64,000 nucleotides of DNA. Source: an uncultured Verrucomicrobiota bacterium (lineage in GTDB: Bacteria > Verrucomicrobiota > Verrucomicrobiia > Limisphaerales > UBA9464). The translations under genes and the position numbers were made by a program. The notes under the pieces were generated by a model. The model made no database searches and was not told where the DNA came from. It was given only the letters and a program-made list of their open reading frames with translations. Where the stretch lies: NCBI GenBank assembly GCA_903907995.1, contig CAIVQH010000031.1:124001-188000 (forward strand), read 5' to 3'. Numbering within the stretch: position 1 is the first letter of the stretch; every line of letters begins with the position of its first letter. This document shows, one piece after another, positions 40,357 to 48,800 of the stretch.

Positions 40357-41835
40357 ATGCGCGTCCTCCAACTTGATCTAACCAACGTTCGCCAATTTGC
40401 GCGGAAGACGCTGCATTTCAACCCAGGTTTTAATCTGCTCGTAGGCGAAAACGGCGCCGGTAAAAGCACAGCTCTCCGCTCGTTAATGACTGCATTAGGA
40501 AATGCTGAGAATTTCACCGCGCCTGATCGACTCTCTGACGAAGACATCCGGAACGGTACAGGAGGTCTCCATGTGGGAGTTACATTCGAATCTGAAAAGC
40601 TGACAAGTACAGCCGAGATTCACCGCAAATGGCGTGGAAGAAATACGCGAAAAGGTAGTGCGCCAAAGGCACAGATTATCTGGTTCGGAGCCAACGAAGC
40701 GGTCGCAAAGCCGCTACGCGGACAAAAGTTCCGATCTTATCGATCAAGAACCAATAGAAAACAACAGCAGTCGGATGATCGATTTCTGGAACGAGAGGAA
40801 TTCTTGTACCGCGAGATATTCATGATGCCGCCAAGTGAGCATGATCATATCGAATTCGGTGACAGTACATACGTTCGCTTTTTTGTCAGCAAGATCCTCT
40901 CTAAGTTTTCAGATAAGTTCAGGCTTTTTGGTTGGAGATTTGTTCCATACGATTGCACGGTACATGCGCCAGACATAGTCACGAGAGAGCCTCTGAAGGC
41001 CGCCGCGTTTCGACGCAGTGTTCAGTTCGAGACTATGCGCCTACTAGAAACCTACGGATGGGATAAACGGGACTTTCGTGGTTGGGGCGAGCGCCGGAGC
41101 GCTCTGTTTGACGTAACTGGTCAACAGCTTGATAACGAAAAGTCAGCGATATCGCTCCCTGAGTTGCCTTCTATATTTTCAGAAGTTAAGGAACAATTAG
41201 GAATTCACCACGAACTGGTTCAAAGTGCCACAGTTGAACTTAAGCTGGCACCTCGCATTTCTGTAGACGGCCCGGATGGCACCCTTCTTTTAAGCCAGCT
41301 TTCTGATGGCGAGAAACGAATCTTTTCAATGATTGTAGATATTGCGCGACAATTAAGTCGTCGAGAACGTGGTTGGCGCGACATAGGAAATGCTCCGGGA
41401 ATAGTGGTGATAGATGAAATCGACTGCCACCTGCATCCCAAGTGGCAGCGCATGATCGTCAAGGCACTCGAGGACCTGTTTAAGGGCTGCCAGTTCATAG
41501 TAACTACCCACTCGCCATTTATTGTTCAAGCGATACCAGAGCGAAATGTAATTCAACTTAGTGGTAGCATTCTCGGCGATTTTAATAATCGTGGAATTGA
41601 AGAAATCGCCTTCAAGGTGATGGGCATTGAAGATCGAATGGTAAGCGCTCGGTATCTGGATATGCTTGATGCCGCGAGGAATTACTTCAGACTTCTTGAA
41701 GAAGCTCCCAATGCGGAAAAGAGCGATTTGATTGCTTTAAAGGCAAAACTTGATGGGCTGACGCAACCCTATGCTGACGACCCCGCTTATCAGGCCTTTT
41801 TGGAAATGAATCGCCGCGCAGCCTTCAAGGAATGA
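40357..41835 (+). CDS. ptuA: Septu-like ATPase (PtuA type)
   Basis: 492 residues. It is an ABC/SMC-like AAA ATPase with Walker A GENGAGKST at 30-38, signature LSDGEK at 315-320, Walker B IVVIDEID at 349-356 and the H-loop histidine H385 in TTHSPF. This layout is that of AAA_21/RecF-like ATPases in defence systems. The next gene, overlapping by 4 nt, encodes an HNH nuclease. ATPase plus HNH is the composition of Septu (PtuA-PtuB), which in known examples assembles into a complex that degrades nucleic acid after phage infection. The gene is distinctly AT-richer than the flanking genes, which suggests lateral transfer. Alternatives are other ATPase-nuclease pairs (Gabija-like or RloAB-like). Confidence 0.8.
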   Translation: MRVLQLDLTNVRQFARKTLHFNPGFNLLVGENGAGKSTALRSLMTALGNAENFTAPDRLSDEDIRNGTGGLHVGVTFESEKLTSTAEIHRKWRGRNTRKGSAPKAQIIWFGANEAVAKPLRGQKFRSYRSRTNRKQQQSDDRFLEREEFLYREIFMMPPSEHDHIEFGDSTYVRFFVSKILSKFSDKFRLFGWRFVPYDCTVHAPDIVTREPLKAAAFRRSVQFETMRLLETYGWDKRDFRGWGERRSALFDVTGQQLDNEKSAISLPELPSIFSEVKEQLGIHHELVQSATVELKLAPRISVDGPDGTLLLSQLSDGEKRIFSMIVDIARQLSRRERGWRDIGNAPGIVVIDEIDCHLHPKWQRMIVKALEDLFKGCQFIVTTHSPFIVQAIPERNVIQLSGSILGDFNNRGIEEIAFKVMGIEDRMVSARYLDMLDAARNYFRLLEEAPNAEKSDLIALKAKLDGLTQPYADDPAYQAFLEMNRRAAFKE

Positions 41836-42539
41836 AACCGGTCAACAAAGGGCGATCAATTTTAGGCCTCAATGTTCATGGTGAGGCCAAGCCAGATTTA
41901 TTGGAACGACTCGGTGAGTTTTGTTCGTATTGCGAATGCCCTGGGGCTGCGCAACAATTGCACGTAGAGCATATTTATGCACAGGCTAAGACTGCCCATC
42001 CTAATCTGTCCAAAGCTTGGCGGAATTTCCTGATCGCTTGCGGCACTTGCAACACCTATAAATCAAAACACCTCGGTAATGACAGGCAGCGTAAACTATT
42101 AAAAAAGTTTCTATGGCCCCATTTGGATAACACATTTCGCGCATTTAAATATTTTCCCGATGGAAGGGTCGAGATTCCTGCCGGATTAAAACCTGAGATT
42201 CGGACATTAGCCGAATCGACTCGTGAAATGGTCGGTTTATTAAAGAGTCCAGCTGTAACTACTGATTACGCAGGAACTAGTATTGCTTTTGACGGTTTGC
42301 AAAAGCGTAAAAAAGCATGGGGGATCGCACAAAGAGCACGAACTGCATACTTGGAAAACCAAACTCCTGGCCAGTTGGAGTCCTTGCTGGATAACGCAAA
42401 TCAAACCGGATACTTTAGTATATGGATGGAAATCTTTCAGGATCTACCTCCGGTTCGGCGTGAACTCATTCGCACGTTCAAAGCGGATTCGTTTTGTTTT
42501 GATCAAAATACTCAGCCATCCACCAAAGGCCGACTGTAG
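41832..42539 (+). CDS. ptuB: Septu-like HNH endonuclease (PtuB type)
   Basis: 235 residues with an N-terminal HNH domain: a zinc knuckle C31-x2-C34, the histidines H44 and H47 in LHVEHIYAQ, N65 in KAWRNFLIAC, and the second knuckle C70-x2-C73 followed by N74 (CGTCNTYKSK). This is a complete ββα-metal nuclease core. The ATG overlaps the ATPase stop, indicating strict co-translation. The C-terminal 130 residues are unassigned and probably contact the ATPase. It shares the low-GC, atypical codon use of its partner. Confidence 0.8.
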   Translation: MKPVNKGRSILGLNVHGEAKPDLLERLGEFCSYCECPGAAQQLHVEHIYAQAKTAHPNLSKAWRNFLIACGTCNTYKSKHLGNDRQRKLLKKFLWPHLDNTFRAFKYFPDGRVEIPAGLKPEIRTLAESTREMVGLLKSPAVTTDYAGTSIAFDGLQKRKKAWGIAQRARTAYLENQTPGQLESLLDNANQTGYFSIWMEIFQDLPPVRRELIRTFKADSFCFDQNTQPSTKGRL

Positions 42540-42630
42540 GCGTTCACCTAACGCCAATGCTGGCCGCGCTCACTGGCCTTCCCTATTTCGGGCAGAACTG
42601 GACCTCTTCTCACGACTCCCAGCCTCCCAC

Positions 42631-43194
42631 TCACGTCCCGGTCGGGACCCAGATGCGCTGCGGCGCGACTTCGACCGAGCGGGTGCCGTCGTCCACCCAG
42701 ATGGAGCCGTCCTGGACGGTGATCTGGAGCGCCATGGTGCGTTGCGCGAGCGCCGCGAGCGCCTGGCTATGGTCGGCGGGGATCTGCCACACGGTGAGGT
42801 TCCGCAGGCGGGTCAGCCGCGGCTCCAGTTCGCGCCACCAGATCGGGGTACTGGCGGCGAAGCTGTACACCGTGAGCCGGTCCACCCGCGCGGAGGTCCG
42901 CAGCAGGCGCTTTTCGTCGGGCTGGCCGACCTCGATCCAGTGCGCAACGCGGCCGGTTGGGTCCTTCTGCCAGAGGGCGGGCTCGTCGGGCTCCCACATG
43001 TCCTTGGCCAGCTCCAGCGGGGACTCGTCGCGGCCGGCGGGGGCGTTCAGGGCGAAGGCCAGCAGGCGCACGAGGAGGCGCTCGTCGGTCTCCGAGGGGT
43101 GCCGCGCGATGGTCACGGCGTGGTCGGCGTAAACATTGCGGTCCAGGTCGGAGAACTGGACGCGCGCTTTGTAGATGGTCGCTTTGAGGGCCAT
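42631..43194 (-). CDS. yaeQ: YaeQ family protein
   Basis: 187 residues. The N-terminus MALKATIYKARVQFSDLDRN and the motif TIARHPSETDERLLVRLLAF are diagnostic of YaeQ, as is WIEVGQPDEKRL. YaeQ has a PD-(D/E)XK nuclease-like fold but its biological role is unclear; the enterobacterial protein was described as a suppressor of rfaH loss. ATG 43194 starts at the conserved MALKATI. It converges on the HNH nuclease gene. Confidence 0.92.
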   Translation of the reverse strand: MALKATIYKARVQFSDLDRNVYADHAVTIARHPSETDERLLVRLLAFALNAPAGRDESPLELAKDMWEPDEPALWQKDPTGRVAHWIEVGQPDEKRLLRTSARVDRLTVYSFAASTPIWWRELEPRLTRLRNLTVWQIPADHSQALAALAQRTMALQITVQDGSIWVDDGTRSVEVAPQRIWVPTGT

Positions 43195-43278
43195 GAGATC
43201 GGTTTCGGAGCGTACCCTACCACGTCGCGCTGGAAGAGGGGCAACAAACCGTTGCGGGTCATCCGACCCGATGTCTCT

Positions 43279-43566
43279 GGACGCATTCTTGCCGTGGTGA
43301 TCATCGGGCATGGGGAGCGCGGGCGGAGTAGGGTGGCCGTTCTCCCTCACCTTAATCCTCTCCCGCTGGGAGAGGAAACAGCCGGGAATGCCGCTGACTG
43401 ACTGAAAGATTTTCCGGCCAATCCCGTGCGTGCCTTCGCCGACCGGCGGGCGACAATTCTCCCTCTCCCGGCGGGAGATGGCCGGGGTGAGGGGGAACGG
43501 CCCGCGTTCACTGGGGGCAACTTTCCCTCCAAAGTCAGCGGCTGACCTCCGTGAAATAATGCACCC
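43279..43566 (-). repeat. MITE-like element family R1, copy 2 (inverse orientation)
   Basis: A 288-bp element homologous along its length to 18540-18830 but inverted. Its ends (GGACGCATTCTTGCCGTGG and the complement of TTTCACGG..) and its inner CCTCTCCC..GGGAGAGG arms align with those of copy 1. It fills the 500-bp gap between yaeQ and the secreted protein at 43695; no gene was seen in the rest of that gap. Confidence 0.8.
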
Positions 43567-43694
43567 GATGTCACGCCGCCTCCCGCTTTCGAATTGATCC
43601 GGCGCGACCGGCGTCCTATTCGTCTCTGGCCACGGCGGCAACGGCCGGCGTGGGGAAGGCCAGGACTGTTCCCATCGCCATCTGTCGCCCTGCC

Positions 43695-44507
43695 ATGAAG
43701 CCCCTGCAAGCCCCTAGCGCCTTGCTCACCCAGCCCGGAAGCTCCGGCCGGCCCTCCTCCAGCGCGCGCGTGCTGCTGGCGCTGGCGCTGGGCTTATTGG
43801 CAACGGGCGGAGCCCTCCGCGCACAGGATTCCATCGGCCTCTTCGGCGGGTCGAGCCTGCCCGCCAGCACCGGCGTGCCCATGGCCGAGGATCTCTCCAG
43901 CATCGGCCTTTTTCGCGGCGGAGCTTCCCTCTCCGAGCTGTCGTTCGCGCCGGCAGCGCCACCCATCTATCCCATCCCCACCGAGCTGCGCCAATATAAT
44001 GGCGTGAGTTATAATCTCGGCGCGCGACGGGTGTATGACCGGCACGCGGGCGACATCGGGGAGATCAATCCGCAGCAGTTCCCCGCCCGGCCGCTGCCCG
44101 AATGGGAGCTGATCGCGGGCGAGGCCAAGTTTGAGGCCGAAGGCCTGCTCGTGCTCACGGATGACGCCGGCTTCCCCCGCTTCGCGCTGCGCAATGCGCC
44201 CGACCGGCTGCGCCAGGGCGGCACCGTGGCCGACTACGCGGTACCCACCGGTGAGAGCCTGCAATTTCCCGCCGATTCGCCGGTCGCCCCGGGACAGTCG
44301 GCACCGGTGTACGACTACGGGACGCCCATCCTGCCGCCCGTGCCCGGCTCGCCCGAGGCCAAGGCCGTCGCCGACGCCAAGGCCGCCATCACCCGCGAAC
44401 GCCAGGCCAAGCTGGACGCCGCCGTCGCCAAGTTTCGCGCGGAACTCGCCCAGCGCGACGCCGAGGCCGAAGCCGAACAGGCCGCCCACCTGCGGCCGAC
44501 GGACTGA
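43695..44507 (+). CDS. Secreted hypothetical protein with coiled-coil C-terminus
   Basis: 270 residues. It has a signal peptide (VLLALALGLLATGGALRAQ), then a repeated phrase SIGLFGG and SIGLFRG about 30 residues apart. A compact middle region follows (IPTELRQYNGVSYNLGARRV and GEINPQQFPARPLPEWELIA). The last 55 residues are Ala/Glu/Lys/Arg-rich and predicted coiled coil (AITRERQAKLDAAVAKFRAE). No family is recognised. It is immediately followed by a glycosyltransferase relic. Confidence 0.7.
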   Translation: MKPLQAPSALLTQPGSSGRPSSSARVLLALALGLLATGGALRAQDSIGLFGGSSLPASTGVPMAEDLSSIGLFRGGASLSELSFAPAAPPIYPIPTELRQYNGVSYNLGARRVYDRHAGDIGEINPQQFPARPLPEWELIAGEAKFEAEGLLVLTDDAGFPRFALRNAPDRLRQGGTVADYAVPTGESLQFPADSPVAPGQSAPVYDYGTPILPPVPGSPEAKAVADAKAAITRERQAKLDAAVAKFRAELAQRDAEAEAEQAAHLRPTD

Positions 44508-44519
44508 GCGAAGGTCCGA

Positions 44520-45278
44520 GTCCCGGGGCGACCTCCTCCTCTTCACCGATGCCGACACGGCGCACGAGCCCGGCGCGGTCGCGGCGGCGGTGGCGCGCGC
44601 GCGCGCGGTGCGGGCCGACCTGCTCACGGCGTGGCCGTTCCAGGTGATGGGCACGTTGGGCGAGCGGTTGGTCATCCCGGTGATCTACCTCGTCGGGTTC
44701 GTCTTTTGCGCGCACTGGCTGGTGGCGCTGCTGCAGCGCTTTCCCCGCCTCGCGCGGAGGCTGGGGTCGGCCTCACGCGGGGCCTCGGCGCGGCCAACGG
44801 CCAGTTCCTGCTGTTCACCCGCGCGGCCTACGACCGGATTGGCGGCCACGAATCGGTGCGCGCCGAGATCGCGGAGGATGTGGCGCTGGGCCGCGAGATC
44901 ACGGCGCGGATGCCCGAGGGGATGCGCCTGTGTGTGTGCGAGGCGGTGGAGTTTTCGCGGGTGCGGATGTACCGCTCCTTCGCGGAGGTGTGGGCGGGGT
45001 TTGCAAAAAACCTGCGCGGGGTGTTTGGCCGGGAGGGGTGGCTGTTCTGGGTGTTCCTGCTGGGTCTCTGGGTCTTCTTGCTGGCTCCGACAGTGCATTG
45101 GCTGTGGCGGCCGGCGGCGTGGCCGCAGGCGGTGGCGGTCCTTGGCCTGCGGGCGCTGGTGACGTGGCGCTTCCGGACGGGCTGGGTGGGCGTGCTGCTG
45201 CACCCGCTCGCGATCGGGCTAGTGATCGCCGTCGCGCTGCGAAGCTGGTGGCTCACGCGCGGCCCGGGCGTGGAATAG
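44520..45278 (+). pseudogene. Glycosyltransferase family 2 remnant
   Basis: The N-terminal domain is missing. It begins with RGDLLLFTDADTAHEPGAVA, the DXD segment of a GT2 enzyme, and continues WPFQVMGTLGERLVIPVIYL to RFPRLARRLG. At about 44750-44790 the frame shifts, after which GAANGQFLLFTRAAYDRIGG, ESVRAEIAEDVALGREITAR and two or three membrane helices (EGWLFWVFLLGLWVFLLAP) follow to 45278. These are the acceptor and membrane parts of a processive-type glycosyltransferase. The 5' truncation plus frameshift make it non-functional. Confidence 0.75.
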
Positions 45279-45397
45279 AAGGGGCGGGTGTACCGGAGCA
45301 ACCTGTAAGAGAGCGTGTAGAGAGGCGGTGCACGAGCCCCGTCCCGGGCTCCTTTCCAAATGCGGCTGCCGCCTTTTGAATCCCAAAGGGACTCCAG

Positions 45398-45778
45398 CAT
45401 TCAGCCCGGGGTTGGCGTGAAACGCCTACCCCGGGACACGTCCCGGAAACTCGTCCAACCCCAACGGGGTGGCATCAATCGCGTAAGTTTGGGGGGCATA
45501 TGATACCAGTTCCCTGAAAGAAACGGTACATTGGTAGGGATGGCGCGCTGCGCCGACCCCGTCGCCGAGCGCAGCGTCAGGCGACGGAACGAGCGCCCAC
45601 GGCGTCCGCGCGTTTCCGCCGCCCCTTCAGGGCGGGGACGGCGCAGCGCACCGTCCCTACCCATTGGCCCGATTATTATCGGGAAATGGTATGATACAAC
45701 CCTTTCAGGGTTTATGTGTTCGGCATGCCAAGACCCAGCGTAGGCGATAGCATCGCCAACGCTGGGCTGAATGATGCC
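45398..45778. repeat. Outer palindromic element interrupted by element R2
   Basis: The left arm (GCATTCAGCCCGGGGTTGGC, 45398-45435) and right arm (45734-45778, the inverted form with CATTCAGCCCAGCGTTGGCG) are imperfect inverted copies. The R2 element lies between them, so it appears to have inserted into an older palindrome. The whole gap 45279-45899 holds only these repeats and the terminator of the next gene. Confidence 0.6.
45499..45697 (+). repeat. MITE-like element family R2, copy 1
   Basis: A 199-bp palindrome. The left end TATGATACCAGTTCCC mirrors the right end (GGGAAATGGTATGATAC). The inner arms share the core GGCGCGCTGCGCC on the left and GGCGCAGCGCACC on the right. A truncated inverse copy is at 56687-56826. 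No coding sequence is present. Confidence 0.75.
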
Positions 45779-45828
45779 ATCCCATCAGGATGGGGAATGG
45801 CGGAGGGTGGGTGAAGGCGCGGTTTCCT

Positions 45829-45862
45829 AAAACAAAAAGGCCCGTGGTTTGCACCACGGGCC
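45829..45862 (-). terminator. Intrinsic terminator of the ThuA/cytochrome gene
   Basis: A perfect 10-bp stem (GGCCCGTGGT, 45839-45848, pairing with 45853-45862) with a 4-nt loop, followed on the minus strand by TTTTTGTTTT (45838-45829). It lies 38 bp beyond the stop of the leftward gene at 45900, the classic rho-independent form. Confidence 0.9.
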
Positions 45863-45899
45863 GATGGAAAATGACCGTTCCGAAAATCGGTCGGCTAGC

Positions 45900-48800
45900 T
45901 TACTGGCCGACCAGCTCGTCCTTCTTGGCGGTCCAGTAGATCGCGTTTTTCAGGAGCTGCTGATAGGCGGGGAGGCTGTGCGCGATGCCGTCGTGGCCGA
46001 GGGTGATGCCCACGATGCGGGTCTTCGGGTGCTGCACGATGAAGACCTGCGGGTAGGTCTTGTTCTTCGTGTCCGAGTGCGCGGTGGCAAGCACCTGGAT
46101 GGGCGTGCCCTGCGCGTCGGGCTCGAAGTAATAGAGCTCGTCGCTGATGAGGAACTTCGCAGGCACGCCTTTCATCACCGGGCTCGAAGGCTCAGTGACG
46201 GTGACCTCGAATTCGCCGTACTTGTTGTGGCCGCGCGCGCCGCCGCCGGCGAGCTCGCGGTTATAGCCGGCCCAGTCGGCCCAGTTGTACCAGAGGCCGG
46301 GGTGCAGCAGCACGAGCCCCTTGCCAGCGGCGGCGTGGGCCTCGATGGCTGTGCGGACGGCGGGATCGGGGAAGGCCTTGTTGGCGCTGATGAGCAGCAC
46401 GTCGGCCTGCTTCACGGAATCGACGCTCACATCCTGCGGCTCGAGGTAGTTCGCGGAGATCTTGCCGGTGCCGTTGAGCAGCGCGACGTCGGCGAGGTTG
46501 AACCAGCGGTTGTAATCGTGCGAGGCGCCGCCGCCGATCAGCAGCACCTTGAGGCCGCCGCCCCACTTCAGGGCCGGGCGTTCGTCGGTGGTGGTCGTGG
46601 ACGTGGTAGAGGCAGGCGCATTGCCGGCCGGAGCGCCGGTCTCCGCGGTGATCGCGAAGAAGACGGGCGCGAGCTGGTTGTCGTAGCTCTCCAGTGTCAT
46701 CGTCTCGATGACGGCGGGGTTGTTCACCGCCTTGGTGAACCAGCGCACCTGGCCCTGCTTCACAAACTGCGGCAGTCCCTTGGAGCCGGGCACGTCGATC
46801 TGGCCGACGTAGTCCGCGAACTCCTGGCCGTTGTGCAGCACGATCTCCTGCGTCGGGCCACCGGCGAAGTGCAGCGTGACCTTGGCGGCGGGCACCTTGG
46901 TGTCGTTCACGTACGGGTAACCCCAGCCGGCGACGCCGCCGAGGAAGTGCAGCCTGCCGGCGGCGAGGCCGACCTTGACCTCGACCTGCTGCGGCAGCGT
47001 CCGGCGCGACCAGGAGTCACGGGCGCCGCCCTTGAGCACGATCACGTTGGCCACGGCCTTCAGCGGGCTGACGACGTCGAACGGGATGTCCTCGACGCGC
47101 TTCAGGTTGTAACTGCGGAACTGGACGGTCTCGTCCAGGTTGTCGGCGCTCTGGAAGAGGCCGCGGCTGTTGTTCGCGGTGAAGGCGCGGGTGAGGTCGA
47201 GCGTGCGGAAGCGGCCCTCGTCGGCGCAGATGAAGGCGAGCAGGTCGCGCAGGCCCTCGCCCCCGAGCTGCTCGAAACCCTCGGGCATGAGCGAGCGGCC
47301 CGAGCTGGCGCGCGACTTGATGTCGGCGGTGCGGAGCGTGTAGTCGCCAGTGGCGTTGCGCAGCACGACCTCCTGCGCGTTCTCGCGGTCGATGATGCCG
47401 TCGTAGGTCTGGTCGTCCTTGGTCTCGATGGTGGTGGAGATGAAGTTCGGCTCGACCTGGCGGTTCGGGTCCACGATGTGGACGAGCAGGTCCGCCGGGC
47501 CGTGCGCGCCCATGCCGGTGAGGTTCGGCGCGAGGTTGCGGCCCTCGGTCTTGAACGCGTGGCAGACGGCGCAGTTCGCGGTGAAGATCTTGTGGCCGTT
47601 CTCCACGTTGCCGGGCTTCACAACTTCCGGCGTGAGCTTCGCGAGGAGGTCGTCCTTCTGCTTCGCCTCGGGGCCCTTGAGGCCGTCGATGACCGCGTTG
47701 GCGCGCCTGGCAACCGCGAGGTCGGGATGCGTGCGGAGGCGGTGCTGGCGGGCCGGCCCGAGCTTCATCAAGTCCACCTGCTTGGATTCGAGAACATCGA
47801 GCAGGGCGTTGGCACTCTCGGCGCGCTTCACGAGCTGGCCGAAGGCGGGTTCAACGAGTTCCGGGGGCAGCTTGGCAAAGACGGCGACGAGCGCGGTCGC
47901 GGTGTCGGCACCGGCACCGAGCGCGTCGATCACGCGCTTCTGCAGCGCCACGCTGCTGTTGCCGCCGAGCAGGGCGGAGACGGCGGGGAGTATCGAGGCG
48001 TCGAGCTTGCGGACGCCGATGAGGTTGACGGCGATCTGGCCGCGGACGTCATCGCTCAGCGAGGTGTCGGCGAGCTGGGCCTCGGCCTTCGTGACGGCGG
48101 GCTTCACGTCGGCGGCGAGCTTGCCGTCGGTGTCCCACTTCGCCACGAGCGGCAGCACCGCGCCGGCGGTGCGGTCGGAGGCGAGCAGCGACTTGAGCGA
48201 CGTGGCGAGCACAGGCTCCCAGGCCGGGGCGGCACCCTTGAAGTTCGCGGTGAAGCTGTCGAGCGCGACCTGCTTGAGGCCGTTCGCCGCGGCGGGCGCG
48301 GCGGCGACGAGCGCGATGAACCGCCCTGCCTTCGCGCCGTCGGCCTGGTTGGCCGCAAGGCGGGCAAGGTGCGGGACGAAGCCGGCGAGGAAGGCCGGGT
48401 CCTTCGCCTCGAAGGCGGCCAGCAGGTAAAGCTGCGGGTTCTTGGCGGCGGCCCCGACGGCGGCGGATTCAAACCACTGGTCCTTGAGCGTCGGCCATAC
48501 GGCGACCACGGCATCGGCGGTCTCGCGGGTGGCGGGCAGGCTGCCGAGCGCGATGAGCGCGTCGATCTTGGCGCGGCCGTCGGCGTCGTGGAGCAGGGCC
48601 TCGAGGGCCTGGCGGTTCGCCGCCGGAGCGTCGGTGCGCTCGGCGGAGAGGTGCGCGGCGTTCTTGCGGACACCGCTGTCGGTGTCCTTGAGCGCGGCAA
48701 ACAGCAGCGCGTCATCCAGCTTGCCGAGGTTGTTCAGCGCATAGAGCGATTGGATGCGGGAATACTTCGTCGGGCCGCTCTTCATCTCCTTCGTGAGCGC

